A program made the position numbers and the translations under genes. The notes beneath the pieces were generated by a model, which worked only from the letters and a program-made list of their open reading frames with translations, did not search any database and was not told the DNA's origin. DNA of 64,000 nt from a bacterium (GTDB taxonomy: Bacteria > Joyebacterota > Joyebacteria > Joyebacterales > Joyebacteraceae), in assembly GCA_025774245.1 (NCBI GenBank), contig JALGWI010000006.1:1-64000 (forward strand), read 5' to 3'. Shown one piece after another: positions 52,479 through 61,651 of the stretch (the stretch's first letter is position 1; each line of letters opens with the position of its first letter).

Positions 52479-52982
52479 TCACTCCTCCTCATCGAATCGG
52501 TCGTCGGACCTCGTCCGCCTCGCCCTCCCCTTCGCGTCCTCGAGCCAGCCGAGGCGCACATCGGTGCGCTCGTCGAACTCCGGGAAGTACGGCTTGATGT
52601 CGAGGAGCGGCGTCCCGTCGAGAACGTCGATATTCTCGATCGAGATGACGCCCCCCTCGATCGACACGAGCTTCACGGTGGAGAGGCCGATCGCGTTCGG
52701 CCGCCGCGGGGCCCGCGTAGCGAAGACGCCACGGGGCACGGTGTCCATGAACGGCACAACCGTGAGACGCGCCTCCTTCGCCCGGTGGAGGTGGTAGAGG
52801 AGCGTGATGTGGGAGAAGCCGTCCAGATCCCTGAGCCCCTCGACGAACTCCGGGAGCATCTCGATCCTCCCCTTCACGCCCTCGGCGCCAGCCGGCTGGA
52901 TGGGCATGCCGGAGACCTCGGTGAACGGGGTCCTGATGACACCGATCGGCCTGAACTCGACGATCTGCTCGCGTCCGGTCAC
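52479..52982 (-). CDS. trmO: TrmO/TsaA-type tRNA methyltransferase
   Basis: IGVIRTPFT, ATRAPRRPNAIGLSTV, DGTPLLDIKPY. Confidence 0.9.
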   Translation of the reverse strand: MTGREQIVEFRPIGVIRTPFTEVSGMPIQPAGAEGVKGRIEMLPEFVEGLRDLDGFSHITLLYHLHRAKEARLTVVPFMDTVPRGVFATRAPRRPNAIGLSTVKLVSIEGGVISIENIDVLDGTPLLDIKPYFPEFDERTDVRLGWLEDAKGRARRTRSDDRFDEEE

Positions 52983-53064
52983 GGTTCCTCCTCGCCGCGA
53001 ACGCCCCCCGCCTCGGCGAATCGCTTCCCGGCTACCCGCCGGAGAGAAGCGTCGCGTGGGTCGT

Positions 53065-53661
53065 TCACCTCTCCTCCTCGATCCACTCCTCCGATGCGAA
53101 GGAGTATGCCAGACGAACCGTTCCGCCCGTCGGGTCCGCGTTCGGGTCCCCCTCGAGGTAGCGTGGGAAGCTGCGCAGGAGACGCCCCTCGCGGATGGCG
53201 AACTCGTCGTGTCCCATGTAGCCCTCGCTCTGGGACGGGTTCAGGTCTGCCACGGGCACCGGGACGAAGTCGTCGACCGATTGACGGAAGACCGACACCG
53301 CGCCGTAGGATCCGCTCCCGGCGGACGTGGTCACCACGACCAGCTCGAACTCGCCGTCCCCCGTGAGATCGCAGAGCCAGGTGCCCGCGACGCTCCCGTC
53401 ACGATCGCCCTCCACGATCCTCGTCGAACCGTCGGGCAGCGTCACCGCCGCCACGAAGGTCCCGATCGACCGTGCCTCGCCCTCGGGCACGGTCACGCGT
53501 GCTGTCGCCTCCCCACCTGCCGAGACCGCGCTCGTCTCGCCCGCGGGTCGCTCCTCGGGGTCCCTCTCCGCTCGGTCAGCGCAACCGGCGAGCGCCAACG
53601 TGAGAGCGGCGGTCACGAGGACCGCCGCGAGGACGGCCGTCCATCTCCGTCGCGCGCGCAT
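53065..53661 (-). CDS. Hypothetical lipoprotein
   Basis: Signal with LALAGCAD lipobox; DLTGDGEFELVVVTTSAGSGSYGAVSVF. Confidence 0.7.
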   Translation of the reverse strand: MRARRRWTAVLAAVLVTAALTLALAGCADRAERDPEERPAGETSAVSAGGEATARVTVPEGEARSIGTFVAAVTLPDGSTRIVEGDRDGSVAGTWLCDLTGDGEFELVVVTTSAGSGSYGAVSVFRQSVDDFVPVPVADLNPSQSEGYMGHDEFAIREGRLLRSFPRYLEGDPNADPTGGTVRLAYSFASEEWIEEER

Positions 53662-53663
53662 CG

Positions 53664-54566
53664 TCACTCCTCTCCGAACATCCCGTATCGAGACCACGAC
53701 TCGAGCCCACTCCGCACGAGCTCCGTCCCCGAAGCCATGTCCACGTCGTTGCGCCCCGGCGCGCCGCAGACCGAGACGACCGCGAAGGCGGCGACCTTCC
53801 CGGTCGCCATCACCGTGTCGACCGCCGCCCGGACCTCGTCCATCGACGGACCGTTCGGTTCGCGCGTGCGATGACCCGGCACGAGAGACTCGTCGAGCAC
53901 GTCCAAGTCGATGTGAAGGTAGAGCATCTCACAGCGGTCGGCCAGATCCTCGACGGCGCCTGCGAGCGCGGCGCCCGGATACCCTGGCGCCGGCGCGGCG
54001 ACTACGATGTCGGTCGCCCGGATGAGTCGCTCCTCGTCCGGGTCGAGATTCCTCACGTCGACCATGACGATCCGATCGGTCGGGAGCGGCGCGGCGATGT
54101 GCGAGCCCTCACGCCACTCGGGGTACGCGAGGCCGGCGCAGACCGCCACCGGCATGCCGCCCAGGGAGTTCGTCAGGCTCGTCCGAGGCGTGTTGAAGTC
54201 ACCGTGTGCGTCGAACCAGACCAGGCCGATGCGCGCGCGGGCGCCGTGCGCGTCCTGCAGACCCCCGACGACCCCCGGCATGTGGGTGCAGTTGCCGCCC
54301 ACGACGAGGACGGCCTTCCCGTCGCGGCGCGCCGAAGAGACGGACTCAGCGATCGCCCCGCCGAGCTCGCCGAGCCTGTCGCTCTCGGACCCTGCGAGAC
54401 GGCTCGCCGGAACCGTCGGTTCGACAACGCCGTACGGCACGCCGGCCGCTTTGTAGACCTCCGTGGCAGCGTACGCGTCGAGCGCACACGGTTCCTGCCT
54501 CTCCGCGCCCGTTCCCCAGTAGCGCACACCGACCACCTGGAGCGACGACAGCCCTCTCGTCTTCAC
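53664..54566 (-). CDS. Arginase/agmatinase family protein
   Basis: VGGNCTHMPG, WFDAHGDFN, LHIDLDVLD. Confidence 0.9.
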   Translation of the reverse strand: MKTRGLSSLQVVGVRYWGTGAERQEPCALDAYAATEVYKAAGVPYGVVEPTVPASRLAGSESDRLGELGGAIAESVSSARRDGKAVLVVGGNCTHMPGVVGGLQDAHGARARIGLVWFDAHGDFNTPRTSLTNSLGGMPVAVCAGLAYPEWREGSHIAAPLPTDRIVMVDVRNLDPDEERLIRATDIVVAAPAPGYPGAALAGAVEDLADRCEMLYLHIDLDVLDESLVPGHRTREPNGPSMDEVRAAVDTVMATGKVAAFAVVSVCGAPGRNDVDMASGTELVRSGLESWSRYGMFGEE

Positions 54567-54633
54567 GGATTCCTGCCCCCGGACGCCCGCAGGCCGACTC
54601 GCGAGACACCGCGGCTGGTAAGGGAGATCGAAG

Positions 54634-55104
54634 TCAGAACGAGGCGACGCTGCTGCGGAGCGCTTTGACTCTCTCAAGATGCTCTCTCGTGCTCGCGGCG
54701 AGCCTCGCGAGAACCCTCCTGAGCTCCGGCGAGTCGTCGTCGACTACATCGAAGAACCGCTTCTCGATCATCGCGTCCTCGAGGTCGGTCGCCACCGAAA
54801 CCGCGGTCACGAGCGTCAGGGCGCCACCCGACGCGTCTGCGATCCTCTTCTCGACGTAGTCCAGCGAGGTTCGGATCGCCGCAGTCGGGAACCTCCCCGC
54901 CACGAGCCCCAGCGTTCCCTCCTTGATCAACGGGAAGAGGGAATGGAGCCACGAGGCGTGGTCCACCTCTTCGCCGGCGAGACGCAGCCAGAATTCCCGA
55001 TGCTCTCCGAGGCGCTCGGAGTGTGCGCGGTAGAGCCGCCCCACGGCCATCTCGTGATCCGCCAGGACCTCCGGAAGCCCTCGCTGATCCTTCTCTGACA
55101 ACAA
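54634..55104 (-). CDS. Ferritin-like/rubrerythrin-type protein
   Basis: Helical protein with HEMAVGRLY...LAGEEVDHASWL; TTG start inferred. Confidence 0.6.
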   Translation of the reverse strand: MLSEKDQRGLPEVLADHEMAVGRLYRAHSERLGEHREFWLRLAGEEVDHASWLHSLFPLIKEGTLGLVAGRFPTAAIRTSLDYVEKRIADASGGALTLVTAVSVATDLEDAMIEKRFFDVVDDDSPELRRVLARLAASTREHLERVKALRSSVASF

Positions 55105-55166
55105 GGGGATCCTCCTTGCCGCTCCACAGCGGGAGCGGCGCGACGGCTTCTGCGTCGATTCGACGT

Positions 55167-55538
55167 CTAGTCCGAGGACAGAAGCCTCTGGAGCGCCAGC
55201 GGGTCGGGGTACTCGGAGCAGTCGACGCGGACCCAATCTTCGAGCACGCCGAGATCGTTGAACTCGAGCCCGTAGAGCCAGCACGAGGTCGCCGTGTGGA
55301 ATCGGGCGTCGTCGTCCCGGGGGTTGGCTCCACCGTACTGGTAGACCCAGATCTCGCCGCCGTCATCGGCGGTCAGGACGGTCTGCGGTCTCCCCAACTG
55401 CTCCCGGACCTCGTCCTGACTCGCCCGTCCGACCAGCGAGTCGATCGAGCCCGTCGTCGGCGCGCTGGTCGAACAAGACACCGCTCCGACAACGAGCAGG
55501 CAGAGGAGGCCCGCCGTGATGCGCCGTGAAGCTCGCAA
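55167..55538 (-). CDS. SmpA/OmlA-like lipoprotein
   Basis: Lipobox [28 protein letters not shown]. Confidence 0.65.
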   Translation of the reverse strand: MRASRRITAGLLCLLVVGAVSCSTSAPTTGSIDSLVGRASQDEVREQLGRPQTVLTADDGGEIWVYQYGGANPRDDDARFHTATSCWLYGLEFNDLGVLEDWVRVDCSEYPDPLALQRLLSSD

Positions 55539-55639
55539 TGCCAGTCACCTCGCTCGATTGGGTTCCGATCGCGCGGCCGCCACGCTATCGTGCCGGCAAC
55601 CGCTCCGTGAGACGCTTCGACACACAAACGTTTGCGTCC

Positions 55640-56155
55640 TTACGAACTCTCCTTGATGGGAACGTAGACGTCAAGCTCGGACTCCTCGAGCCGGTCCATC
55701 CCCTTGAAGCGGTCGCCGTCGTAGTACTCGAGCAGGAACTTGTGTGCCTCGATATAGCCCGATTGCGGGAGCCACTTCTTGAAGATATCGTCCGACCAGT
55801 TCGACGTGATCTCCTGCCCCGCGAGTGTGCAGATCGCGTACGGACCGCCCGGGAACATCCTCGCGCAGAGTTCGGGGGGAAGCGCGCCGATCCCGGAGAC
55901 CTCCACGCCGACCATGACGTAGAAGTTCTTCGTCGAGCCGTACTCGTCCGGCTCGATGTGAGCCTCGTATCCTCTGTCGGGGTTGACGATGTTCCCGACG
56001 AGCGCTCCCTTCTCCTCCATGAACGCGCTGAATCTGCTCCAGAGCTTGCCGATCTGGTTCTCCTCCGTCCACCCCTCGCCGGTCGCAAACGGGTTCCCGT
56101 AGAAGTCGAGACCCGCCAGGATCAGCGGCCCGCGTTCGATCACCCTGACCTCCAT
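55640..56155 (-). CDS. GyrI-like effector-binding domain protein
   Basis: [20 protein letters not shown]...[21 protein letters not shown]. Confidence 0.75.
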   Translation of the reverse strand: MEVRVIERGPLILAGLDFYGNPFATGEGWTEENQIGKLWSRFSAFMEEKGALVGNIVNPDRGYEAHIEPDEYGSTKNFYVMVGVEVSGIGALPPELCARMFPGGPYAICTLAGQEITSNWSDDIFKKWLPQSGYIEAHKFLLEYYDGDRFKGMDRLEESELDVYVPIKESS

Positions 56156-56392
56156 AGTGTCCTCCCTGGCTCGGGCGCCGCGCGCCCGTGTCTCTCGCTC
56201 CGCGCGGCGGCCCCGACGACGCGAACGCTGTCGGGTCGTCCTGCGCCTGAGGCCTCCCTCGTCAATCCCCTGGACCTGCGGCATCTCTGGCTCTATACTT
56301 GCATCATAAGGCCGGATGTTCGTGCCCGGCGTCCCGGACGCATTCCGGTCTCGGGCGCACACGAGAAACCTCGAGAGCGAGGATCTTCACCG

Positions 56393-56563
56393 ATGGGTCT
56401 CATTGACAGGCTTCGGCGCCGCCCCCCGCAGTCGGCCCAGTGCCTTGGGCGCAACGAGCCGTGCTGGTGCGGGAGCGGCAAGAAGTACAAGCACTGCCAC
56501 CATGACTCCGACCTGCAGTACTTCAGCCGGGCGCTCGAAAAGACCCACAGGGGTTCCACCTGA
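56393..56563 (+). CDS. Small SEC-C motif protein
   Basis: [18 protein letters not shown]. Confidence 0.85.
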   Translation: MGLIDRLRRRPPQSAQCLGRNEPCWCGSGKKYKHCHHDSDLQYFSRALEKTHRGST

Positions 56564-56684
56564 GGACGTCCCCTGGGGTGAGTTCGCCCCGCCTCGCTGC
56601 CCGATCAAACTGACATCGACCAACTAGAGTGGCGCCAGGACCGTTTCCGTCATGGCTCTCGCCATCCTCGGCTTCTCGCTCCCC

Positions 56685-57071
56685 TCACAGTTTGTCGATC
56701 ACGCTCTTGAGCTTCCCCCGGATCTCGACTCCGATCTCCCCGAGCGCAGGGTTGTCGACCGCCTGCATCGAGGCGACCGGATCGATCGCCGCCACCTCCA
56801 CCGCGCCGCCGTCGGTCTCCTGTACGATCACGTTGCACGGGAGCATCAGGCCGATCTTCTCCTCGGCCTGGATCGCGCGGTGCGCCGACTGAGGGTGACA
56901 CGCGCCGAGGATCCGGTACTGCCGGAAGTCGATGTCCAGCTTCTTCTTGAACGTCGCGCGGACGTCGATCTCGGTGAGTACACCGAATCCCTCTTCCTTG
57001 AGCCTCTCGGTGACAGCAATGACGGCATCGTCGAAGGACGCATCGACTCGCTTCGAGAAGTAGTAACTCAC
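56685..57071 (-). CDS. DUF302 family protein
   Basis: EEGFGVLTEIDVRATFKKKLDIDFRQYRILGACHPQSAHRAIQAEEKIGLMLPCNVIV. Confidence 0.92.
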   Translation of the reverse strand: MSYYFSKRVDASFDDAVIAVTERLKEEGFGVLTEIDVRATFKKKLDIDFRQYRILGACHPQSAHRAIQAEEKIGLMLPCNVIVQETDGGAVEVAAIDPVASMQAVDNPALGEIGVEIRGKLKSVIDKL

Positions 57072-57114
57072 GGAACCTCCTTGACCCAGAACCCGGGAAC
57101 GCTACTGCCCGTCG

Positions 57115-57576
57115 CTACTTCCCGTGGCGATCGGGTCCGCCCTTTGCGCGCCGCAGCTGCTTCCCGAAGCTGGCGCGGTCCTCGAGCATGTAGCCGAGGC
57201 TCCGATAGAACGACAGCACTCCCCGGTTGTCCGCTCGGACCTGCAGATTGAGCTTCGGGCACCCCATCGCGACGAGCCCGTCCTCGATCCCCTGCATGAG
57301 GGCCGCCCCGATGCCCCGCCTCCGATGCTCCGAGCTCACCGCCACGTAGTAGACCCAACCGCGGTGCCCGTCGTACCCTCCCAGTGCGGTCCCGACGAGC
57401 TGGTGGCCCTCGGTCGCCACGAGGAAGAGCTCCCGCTGGATCTCGAGCTTGCGGCGGATGTCCTCCTCCGGGACGTTCCACGCCGGCGCGTCCCAGAAGA
57501 CCTCGCGCCAGAGCGAGACCACCGCCTCCTCATCTGACTCCCTGTACGGACGGATCTCCAAACCTCTCGCCTCCAT
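57115..57576 (-). CDS. GNAT acetyltransferase
   Basis: YYVAVSSEHRRRGIGAALMQGIEDGL. Confidence 0.9.
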   Translation of the reverse strand: MEARGLEIRPYRESDEEAVVSLWREVFWDAPAWNVPEEDIRRKLEIQRELFLVATEGHQLVGTALGGYDGHRGWVYYVAVSSEHRRRGIGAALMQGIEDGLVAMGCPKLNLQVRADNRGVLSFYRSLGYMLEDRASFGKQLRRAKGGPDRHGK

Positions 57577-57587
57577 CGTCTGATGCG

Positions 57588-57920
57588 CTACTCGCCGTTG
57601 AGCGCCCCGCCGCCCTCTCCGCGATCGAGCTTCGCCTCCACGCTCTCGACCTTGTCCAGCATGGTCTGGTCGCGGTCGGTCCGCGTCCCCACCTTGATCA
57701 CGGTGGAGATGCGCGGCGCTCCCATTCCGTGGATCACTTCGTGGCACCGCCTGATCGCAGTGAAGACCTCGTCCCACTCGCCCTCGACGTTCGTTCCGTA
57801 GGCGTGGAGGCGCGTCTCGAGGCCCGCCTCCGAGAGCACCTCGTGGCACGCCGCCACGTAGCGTGAGACCGAAACGCCCACGCCGATCGGGACCACGCTG
57901 AAGTCCGCGATGACTTGCAT
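57588..57920 (-). CDS. MTH1187/thiamine-binding family protein
   Basis: MQVIADFSVVPIGVGVSVSRYVAAC...HAYGTNVEGEWDEVF. Confidence 0.88.
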   Translation of the reverse strand: MQVIADFSVVPIGVGVSVSRYVAACHEVLSEAGLETRLHAYGTNVEGEWDEVFTAIRRCHEVIHGMGAPRISTVIKVGTRTDRDQTMLDKVESVEAKLDRGEGGGALNGE

Positions 57921-57992
57921 GAGAACCCTCCATCCTGAGCGGCCGCCGCATCGTTCACGATACCACCGCAACGCCCCGACGGACAACTCCCC

Positions 57993-59912
57993 TCACTCCG
58001 CCAGACGGTAGAGCACTACCCGGTCGTCCACGAAGGTCGGGACGGCCAGGAGCCCTCGATCCGCCGAGTACGCGAAGTCGGCGGCGCTCACGCCCGGCCC
58101 GGTCGTGTCCGCCAGCTTCTCGATCTCGCCCGACGGCGCGATCCGGTAGAGCTTCCCCTCGTTGTGGGAGACGAGCAGATTGCCGGCGGCGTCGGAGCTG
58201 ACCCCGTCGATGATCCCCTCGCCGAGCGCGACGATCGTCGAGACCTCGCCGGTCGCAAGGTCGACGCCCTTCAGGGTGCCGTCCCCGTTGTTCCCCACGA
58301 CGAGCCTGTCCCCGTCGACGTGGAGGCCGTTCGGGCGGGAGATCTCGCCCCCGATCAGCCACGCCTCGGCGATCCCGTCGACGATTCTGATGATGGTGTT
58401 CGCCGACGAGTCCGACACGTAGAGACGGCCGTCGGAATCGATGGCGATGTCGTTCGGGAAGCCCGCTCCCTCGAGCGCAATGCGACCGACGATCTCACCC
58501 GAGGCGAGGTCGATCTTCGCCACACCGGTCCTCTCGACGACGAAGAGCGTATCGTCGGCGAGCGCCATGCCCGTCGGCCTGTCGAGGCCGTCGATCCACA
58601 CAAGCTCGGCGATCTCGCCCTCGGCAGTGACCCTGGAGAGGAACTGGGCACCGTCACCGGGCGCACGACCGTACGCGTCGTAGTTCGAGACGTAGAAGAC
58701 GTCCCGCCGGGGATCGTAGACCACCGCCTCCGGGGTCAGGAGACCCGCGCCGGTCTTCGCAATCTCCGTGAGATCCTCGTGGAGGAAGACGGCGTCGCCG
58801 TCCCTGCACATGAATCCCCATCCGCCGAACGACTCCGCGACGATGAGGAGGACCTCATTCTCACCGGCCTCAAGTGGCAGGTAGAGCGCGTCGAAGAGGC
58901 CCACGATCCCCAGAAACGACGGATCGCGCTGGCGGTAGGCGCTCGTTCCGGTGAACACGGGCTCTCCGTTCAGGAAGACGCTCACGGCGTCGCTGTAGCC
59001 GACCTGGATCTCGCGGATCTCCTGCTCGTCCGCGCGGAGCGTCGTGCGCGCGAAGACGCAGTCGGGTGCCCGGCCCAGTCGGCCCGCGTGCCGCGCGACG
59101 TCGACGAGCCCGGTGGCGTCGCTCTCGATGCGTGTCCACGGGACTTCGGTGAAGCCCTGCTCCTCCGGATGCACCCTGAGATCGACCTCGCCCAGCGTGT
59201 ACGCCGGTGAGATCTCCCAGTTCGTGACGACGCCCGGCGGCGTCTCGAACGCGGGCGGCGGATCGAACACGAGTTCGCCATCGGCACGGTACTCGAAGTT
59301 CGAGAAGTAGGCCGTGCCGTCGCCCGGCCCCATGACGCCGACCGATCCGCCCGTCGCGCCGTGCTTGAGATCGGTCATCACGAGCGCCGGCGTCTCCGAG
59401 TCGCCGATGTAGAGCCGCGCCTGGGTCCCCGCCATCTCCAGCGTGAGGTGGACCCACTCGCCCGCCGGGATCTCGGCGCCCGCCGTGTATCCTTCTCCGT
59501 TGTAGAGCTGCCAGCCGGCGATCCCGTTGAAGACGGGCGTGTACTGGAGGGCGTCGGGATAGAAGGGCGCGCGGTGCGGACGAATGTAGAACCTCTCGTG
59601 GTCCGTGTCGGAGTGGACGCGGAAGAGGATCCCGGGATAGGAGCGCGCGCCGACGCACGGGTACGAGGGGCTCCCCGTCAGCGCCACGTCGACCTCGATG
59701 ACGCCGTCGGCGAGATCGACATCGTCGAGGTATGCGAATCCCGCCAGGCTCGTTCGGCCGAGGTGCTCGGAGACCTCTGCATTCCGCATGATCCAGCGAT
59801 CCGACCCGAAGTCGACGAGCTCGCCGAAAGCCCTCGGGGCAACGCAGAGCGCCGCAGCGAGAGCGAGCGGCATGACCGTCCAGCGAAGCGATGGCGTCGA
59901 TTCCCTTCTCAC
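57993..59912 (-). CDS. Secreted LamG-like + NHL/SMP-30-like beta-propeller protein
   Basis: Signal peptide; DRPTGMALADDTLFVVERTGVAKID...GAGFPNDIAIDSDGRLYVSDSSANTI repeats. Confidence 0.8.
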   Translation of the reverse strand: MRRESTPSLRWTVMPLALAAALCVAPRAFGELVDFGSDRWIMRNAEVSEHLGRTSLAGFAYLDDVDLADGVIEVDVALTGSPSYPCVGARSYPGILFRVHSDTDHERFYIRPHRAPFYPDALQYTPVFNGIAGWQLYNGEGYTAGAEIPAGEWVHLTLEMAGTQARLYIGDSETPALVMTDLKHGATGGSVGVMGPGDGTAYFSNFEYRADGELVFDPPPAFETPPGVVTNWEISPAYTLGEVDLRVHPEEQGFTEVPWTRIESDATGLVDVARHAGRLGRAPDCVFARTTLRADEQEIREIQVGYSDAVSVFLNGEPVFTGTSAYRQRDPSFLGIVGLFDALYLPLEAGENEVLLIVAESFGGWGFMCRDGDAVFLHEDLTEIAKTGAGLLTPEAVVYDPRRDVFYVSNYDAYGRAPGDGAQFLSRVTAEGEIAELVWIDGLDRPTGMALADDTLFVVERTGVAKIDLASGEIVGRIALEGAGFPNDIAIDSDGRLYVSDSSANTIIRIVDGIAEAWLIGGEISRPNGLHVDGDRLVVGNNGDGTLKGVDLATGEVSTIVALGEGIIDGVSSDAAGNLLVSHNEGKLYRIAPSGEIEKLADTTGPGVSAADFAYSADRGLLAVPTFVDDRVVLYRLAE

Positions 59913-60184
59913 GATCTCCCTCCTGTGAAGAGCCCGCAGCTACGGGCCCGAAGATGGGGGCTCCCGGACCTGTCGATCGGTCGCGGGACACCCCGGAACG
60001 CTCTATCCGGGTTAGACGCCGAGCGCCGCGCGAGCGTTGGGCCGAACGGCCGCCTGTCGATTCCACTCAGGGTATCACGCGAGCCGTTCCCGAGCACGCC
60101 CCGAAGACAGCGGGCCCGCCGCGTGGTGCGGGGGGCCCGCGAACATCACCAGTGAGGGACGTTGAGCTTCGAACCCTGTGACCG

Positions 60185-60358
60185 TCAACGGTCGTCGGGC
60201 ACGCAGCAGTCGTCGGAGGACTCGCAGCATGCGTCCAGCTTCTTGACGATCGCCTGGACGTCGTCGCAGTCGCACTTGGTCACCCTCACGCACTTCGACT
60301 CGTCATCGGAGCCGCACAGCACCACGACGCAGTTGCTCCTGCTCTTCCGTTCGGACAT
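60185..60358 (-). CDS. Small Cys-rich protein
   Basis: KCDCDDVQAIVKKLDACCESSDDCCVPDDR; downstream of arsR-family gene. Confidence 0.6.
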   Translation of the reverse strand: MSERKSRSNCVVVLCGSDDESKCVRVTKCDCDDVQAIVKKLDACCESSDDCCVPDDR

Positions 60359-60375
60359 CGTTCTCACCCCCTTTC

Positions 60376-60406
60376 ATAGACCGATAGGACTATATCTATG
60401 GATAGA
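60376..60406. promoter_or_regulatory. Inverted-repeat operator candidate before the Cys-rich gene
   Basis: CATAGA...TCTATG and CTAT/ATAG arms. Confidence 0.4.
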
Positions 60407-60440
60407 CGCAAAAAAACTCACCGCCTTCCCCTCCTTGCTG

Positions 60441-60767
60441 TCACTCCTTCTCCTCGCGTCTCACGAGTGTCACGCCCTTCGTCATCGGGATGATGTCGAG
60501 ATCGAACACCCGGAGCTGTGCGCAGCAGCAATCGATCATCGCGTCCCGGTCGAAGCTGTAGTACACCTCCCGCCCGCGCTTCTCGCTCTTCACGAGTCCC
60601 GCCCGCTTGAGAACGTCGAGGTGATGCGAGATCGAGGGCTGCGTCATGTCGAAGTGGCTGCCGATCGCGGACACGCAGAGCTCCTCCTCCTTCTTGAGAA
60701 GCTCGAGGATCTTGATCCTCGTCCTGTCCGCCAGGGCCTGGAACATCAGGCTGCAGCGCTCGTCCAT
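60441..60767 (-). CDS. ArsR/SmtB family transcriptional regulator
   Basis: ALADRTRIKILELLKKEEELCVSAIGSHFDMTQPSISHHLDVLKRAGLV; DCCCAQLRVF. Confidence 0.92.
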   Translation of the reverse strand: MDERCSLMFQALADRTRIKILELLKKEEELCVSAIGSHFDMTQPSISHHLDVLKRAGLVKSEKRGREVYYSFDRDAMIDCCCAQLRVFDLDIIPMTKGVTLVRREEKE

Positions 60768-60805
60768 CGCCCCTCTCCCGCTCGCGCCGTCTGCGTTCAG
60801 ACGGT

Positions 60806-60868
60806 GTCTATGATGCATAGACCCATGCCTATGCGTCTAAGCATAACCCGTGCCTGCCGACCTGTCAA
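60806..60868 (-). promoter_or_regulatory. Sigma-70-type promoter with overlapping inverted-repeat operators upstream of arsR
   Basis: TTGACA (60868-60863), 17-nt spacer, TATGCT (60845-60840); palindromes TATGC..GCATA and TCTATG-N3-CATAGA. Confidence 0.6.
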
Positions 60869-60942
60869 GCCTTCGCTCCGCCACGCCCCCGCTTTCCCCC
60901 AAGCCTCGGGGCCGCGGCATCGCTCCTCCTCCGGCCCCTCTT

Positions 60943-61290
60943 CTAGTAGATGCCCGGGATGAGACGTTTCGTTCCCGTCGCGCACGACGCGTACTGCTCG
61001 CCCAACGCGTTCACGAGCGCCTCTTCCTCAACGCGGATCCGGCAGAGCATCGCACCCGTGATCGGAACCACGACGGCGGCCAGGCTGAGCGAGCTACCGA
61101 ACGACAGCCCGAGTCCGACGAAGGCCAGAAGGAGTCCGGTGTACGAGGGATGCCGCACGCACCGGTACGGTCCGTGCCTCACGATCCGCTGCTCGGCGTG
61201 GATCGCCACGTTCACAGTGAAGAACCGCCCGAGCGAGAGGATCGCACGCCGAGGACAGAGAGCACGACCCGGATTGCCGAAGCCCCGCAT
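60943..61290 (-). CDS. Isoprenylcysteine carboxyl methyltransferase-like protein, apparently N-terminally short
   Basis: LSLGRFFTVNVAIHAEQRIVRHGPYRCVRHPSYTGLLLAF. Confidence 0.7.
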   Translation of the reverse strand: MRGFGNPGRALCPRRAILSLGRFFTVNVAIHAEQRIVRHGPYRCVRHPSYTGLLLAFVGLGLSFGSSLSLAAVVVPITGAMLCRIRVEEEALVNALGEQYASCATGTKRLIPGIY

Positions 61291-61651
61291 CCACGGGCAC
61301 CGTGACCGCTCATCCTCGTCTCCCTGCCGGCACGGTGTTTCCTCCTCCTCCGGCAGTGTAGAGCATCACTCAGGATCGGACCACGGGCATCCCCGGGAAC
61401 CTCGCCACGGCTCTCCGCGGACCCCCGGAGCTGCCCCGGGCCGCCCCATTCCGCACTTCGAGCGTGAATCGACGGCCCCTACCGAACGTCAATCATATCG
61501 TGCAGGCGCCTCATCGTTGACTCGCCCCAAACCGGCGCCTATAGTGTTGGAGACGCCGCGCGCAGCGCGGCTACGGGAGCAACCACATCCGCGCTCGCGA
61601 TGAAGAAAAGGCTGATGGCCGAGCGCGGAGTCGATGAACCGGAGGATGGAT

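Noticed and set aside
60441-60767. Classical arsenic-sensing ArsR call
   Set aside because: The canonical CVC motif in the alpha-3 helix is absent (CVS), so the ligand is left open
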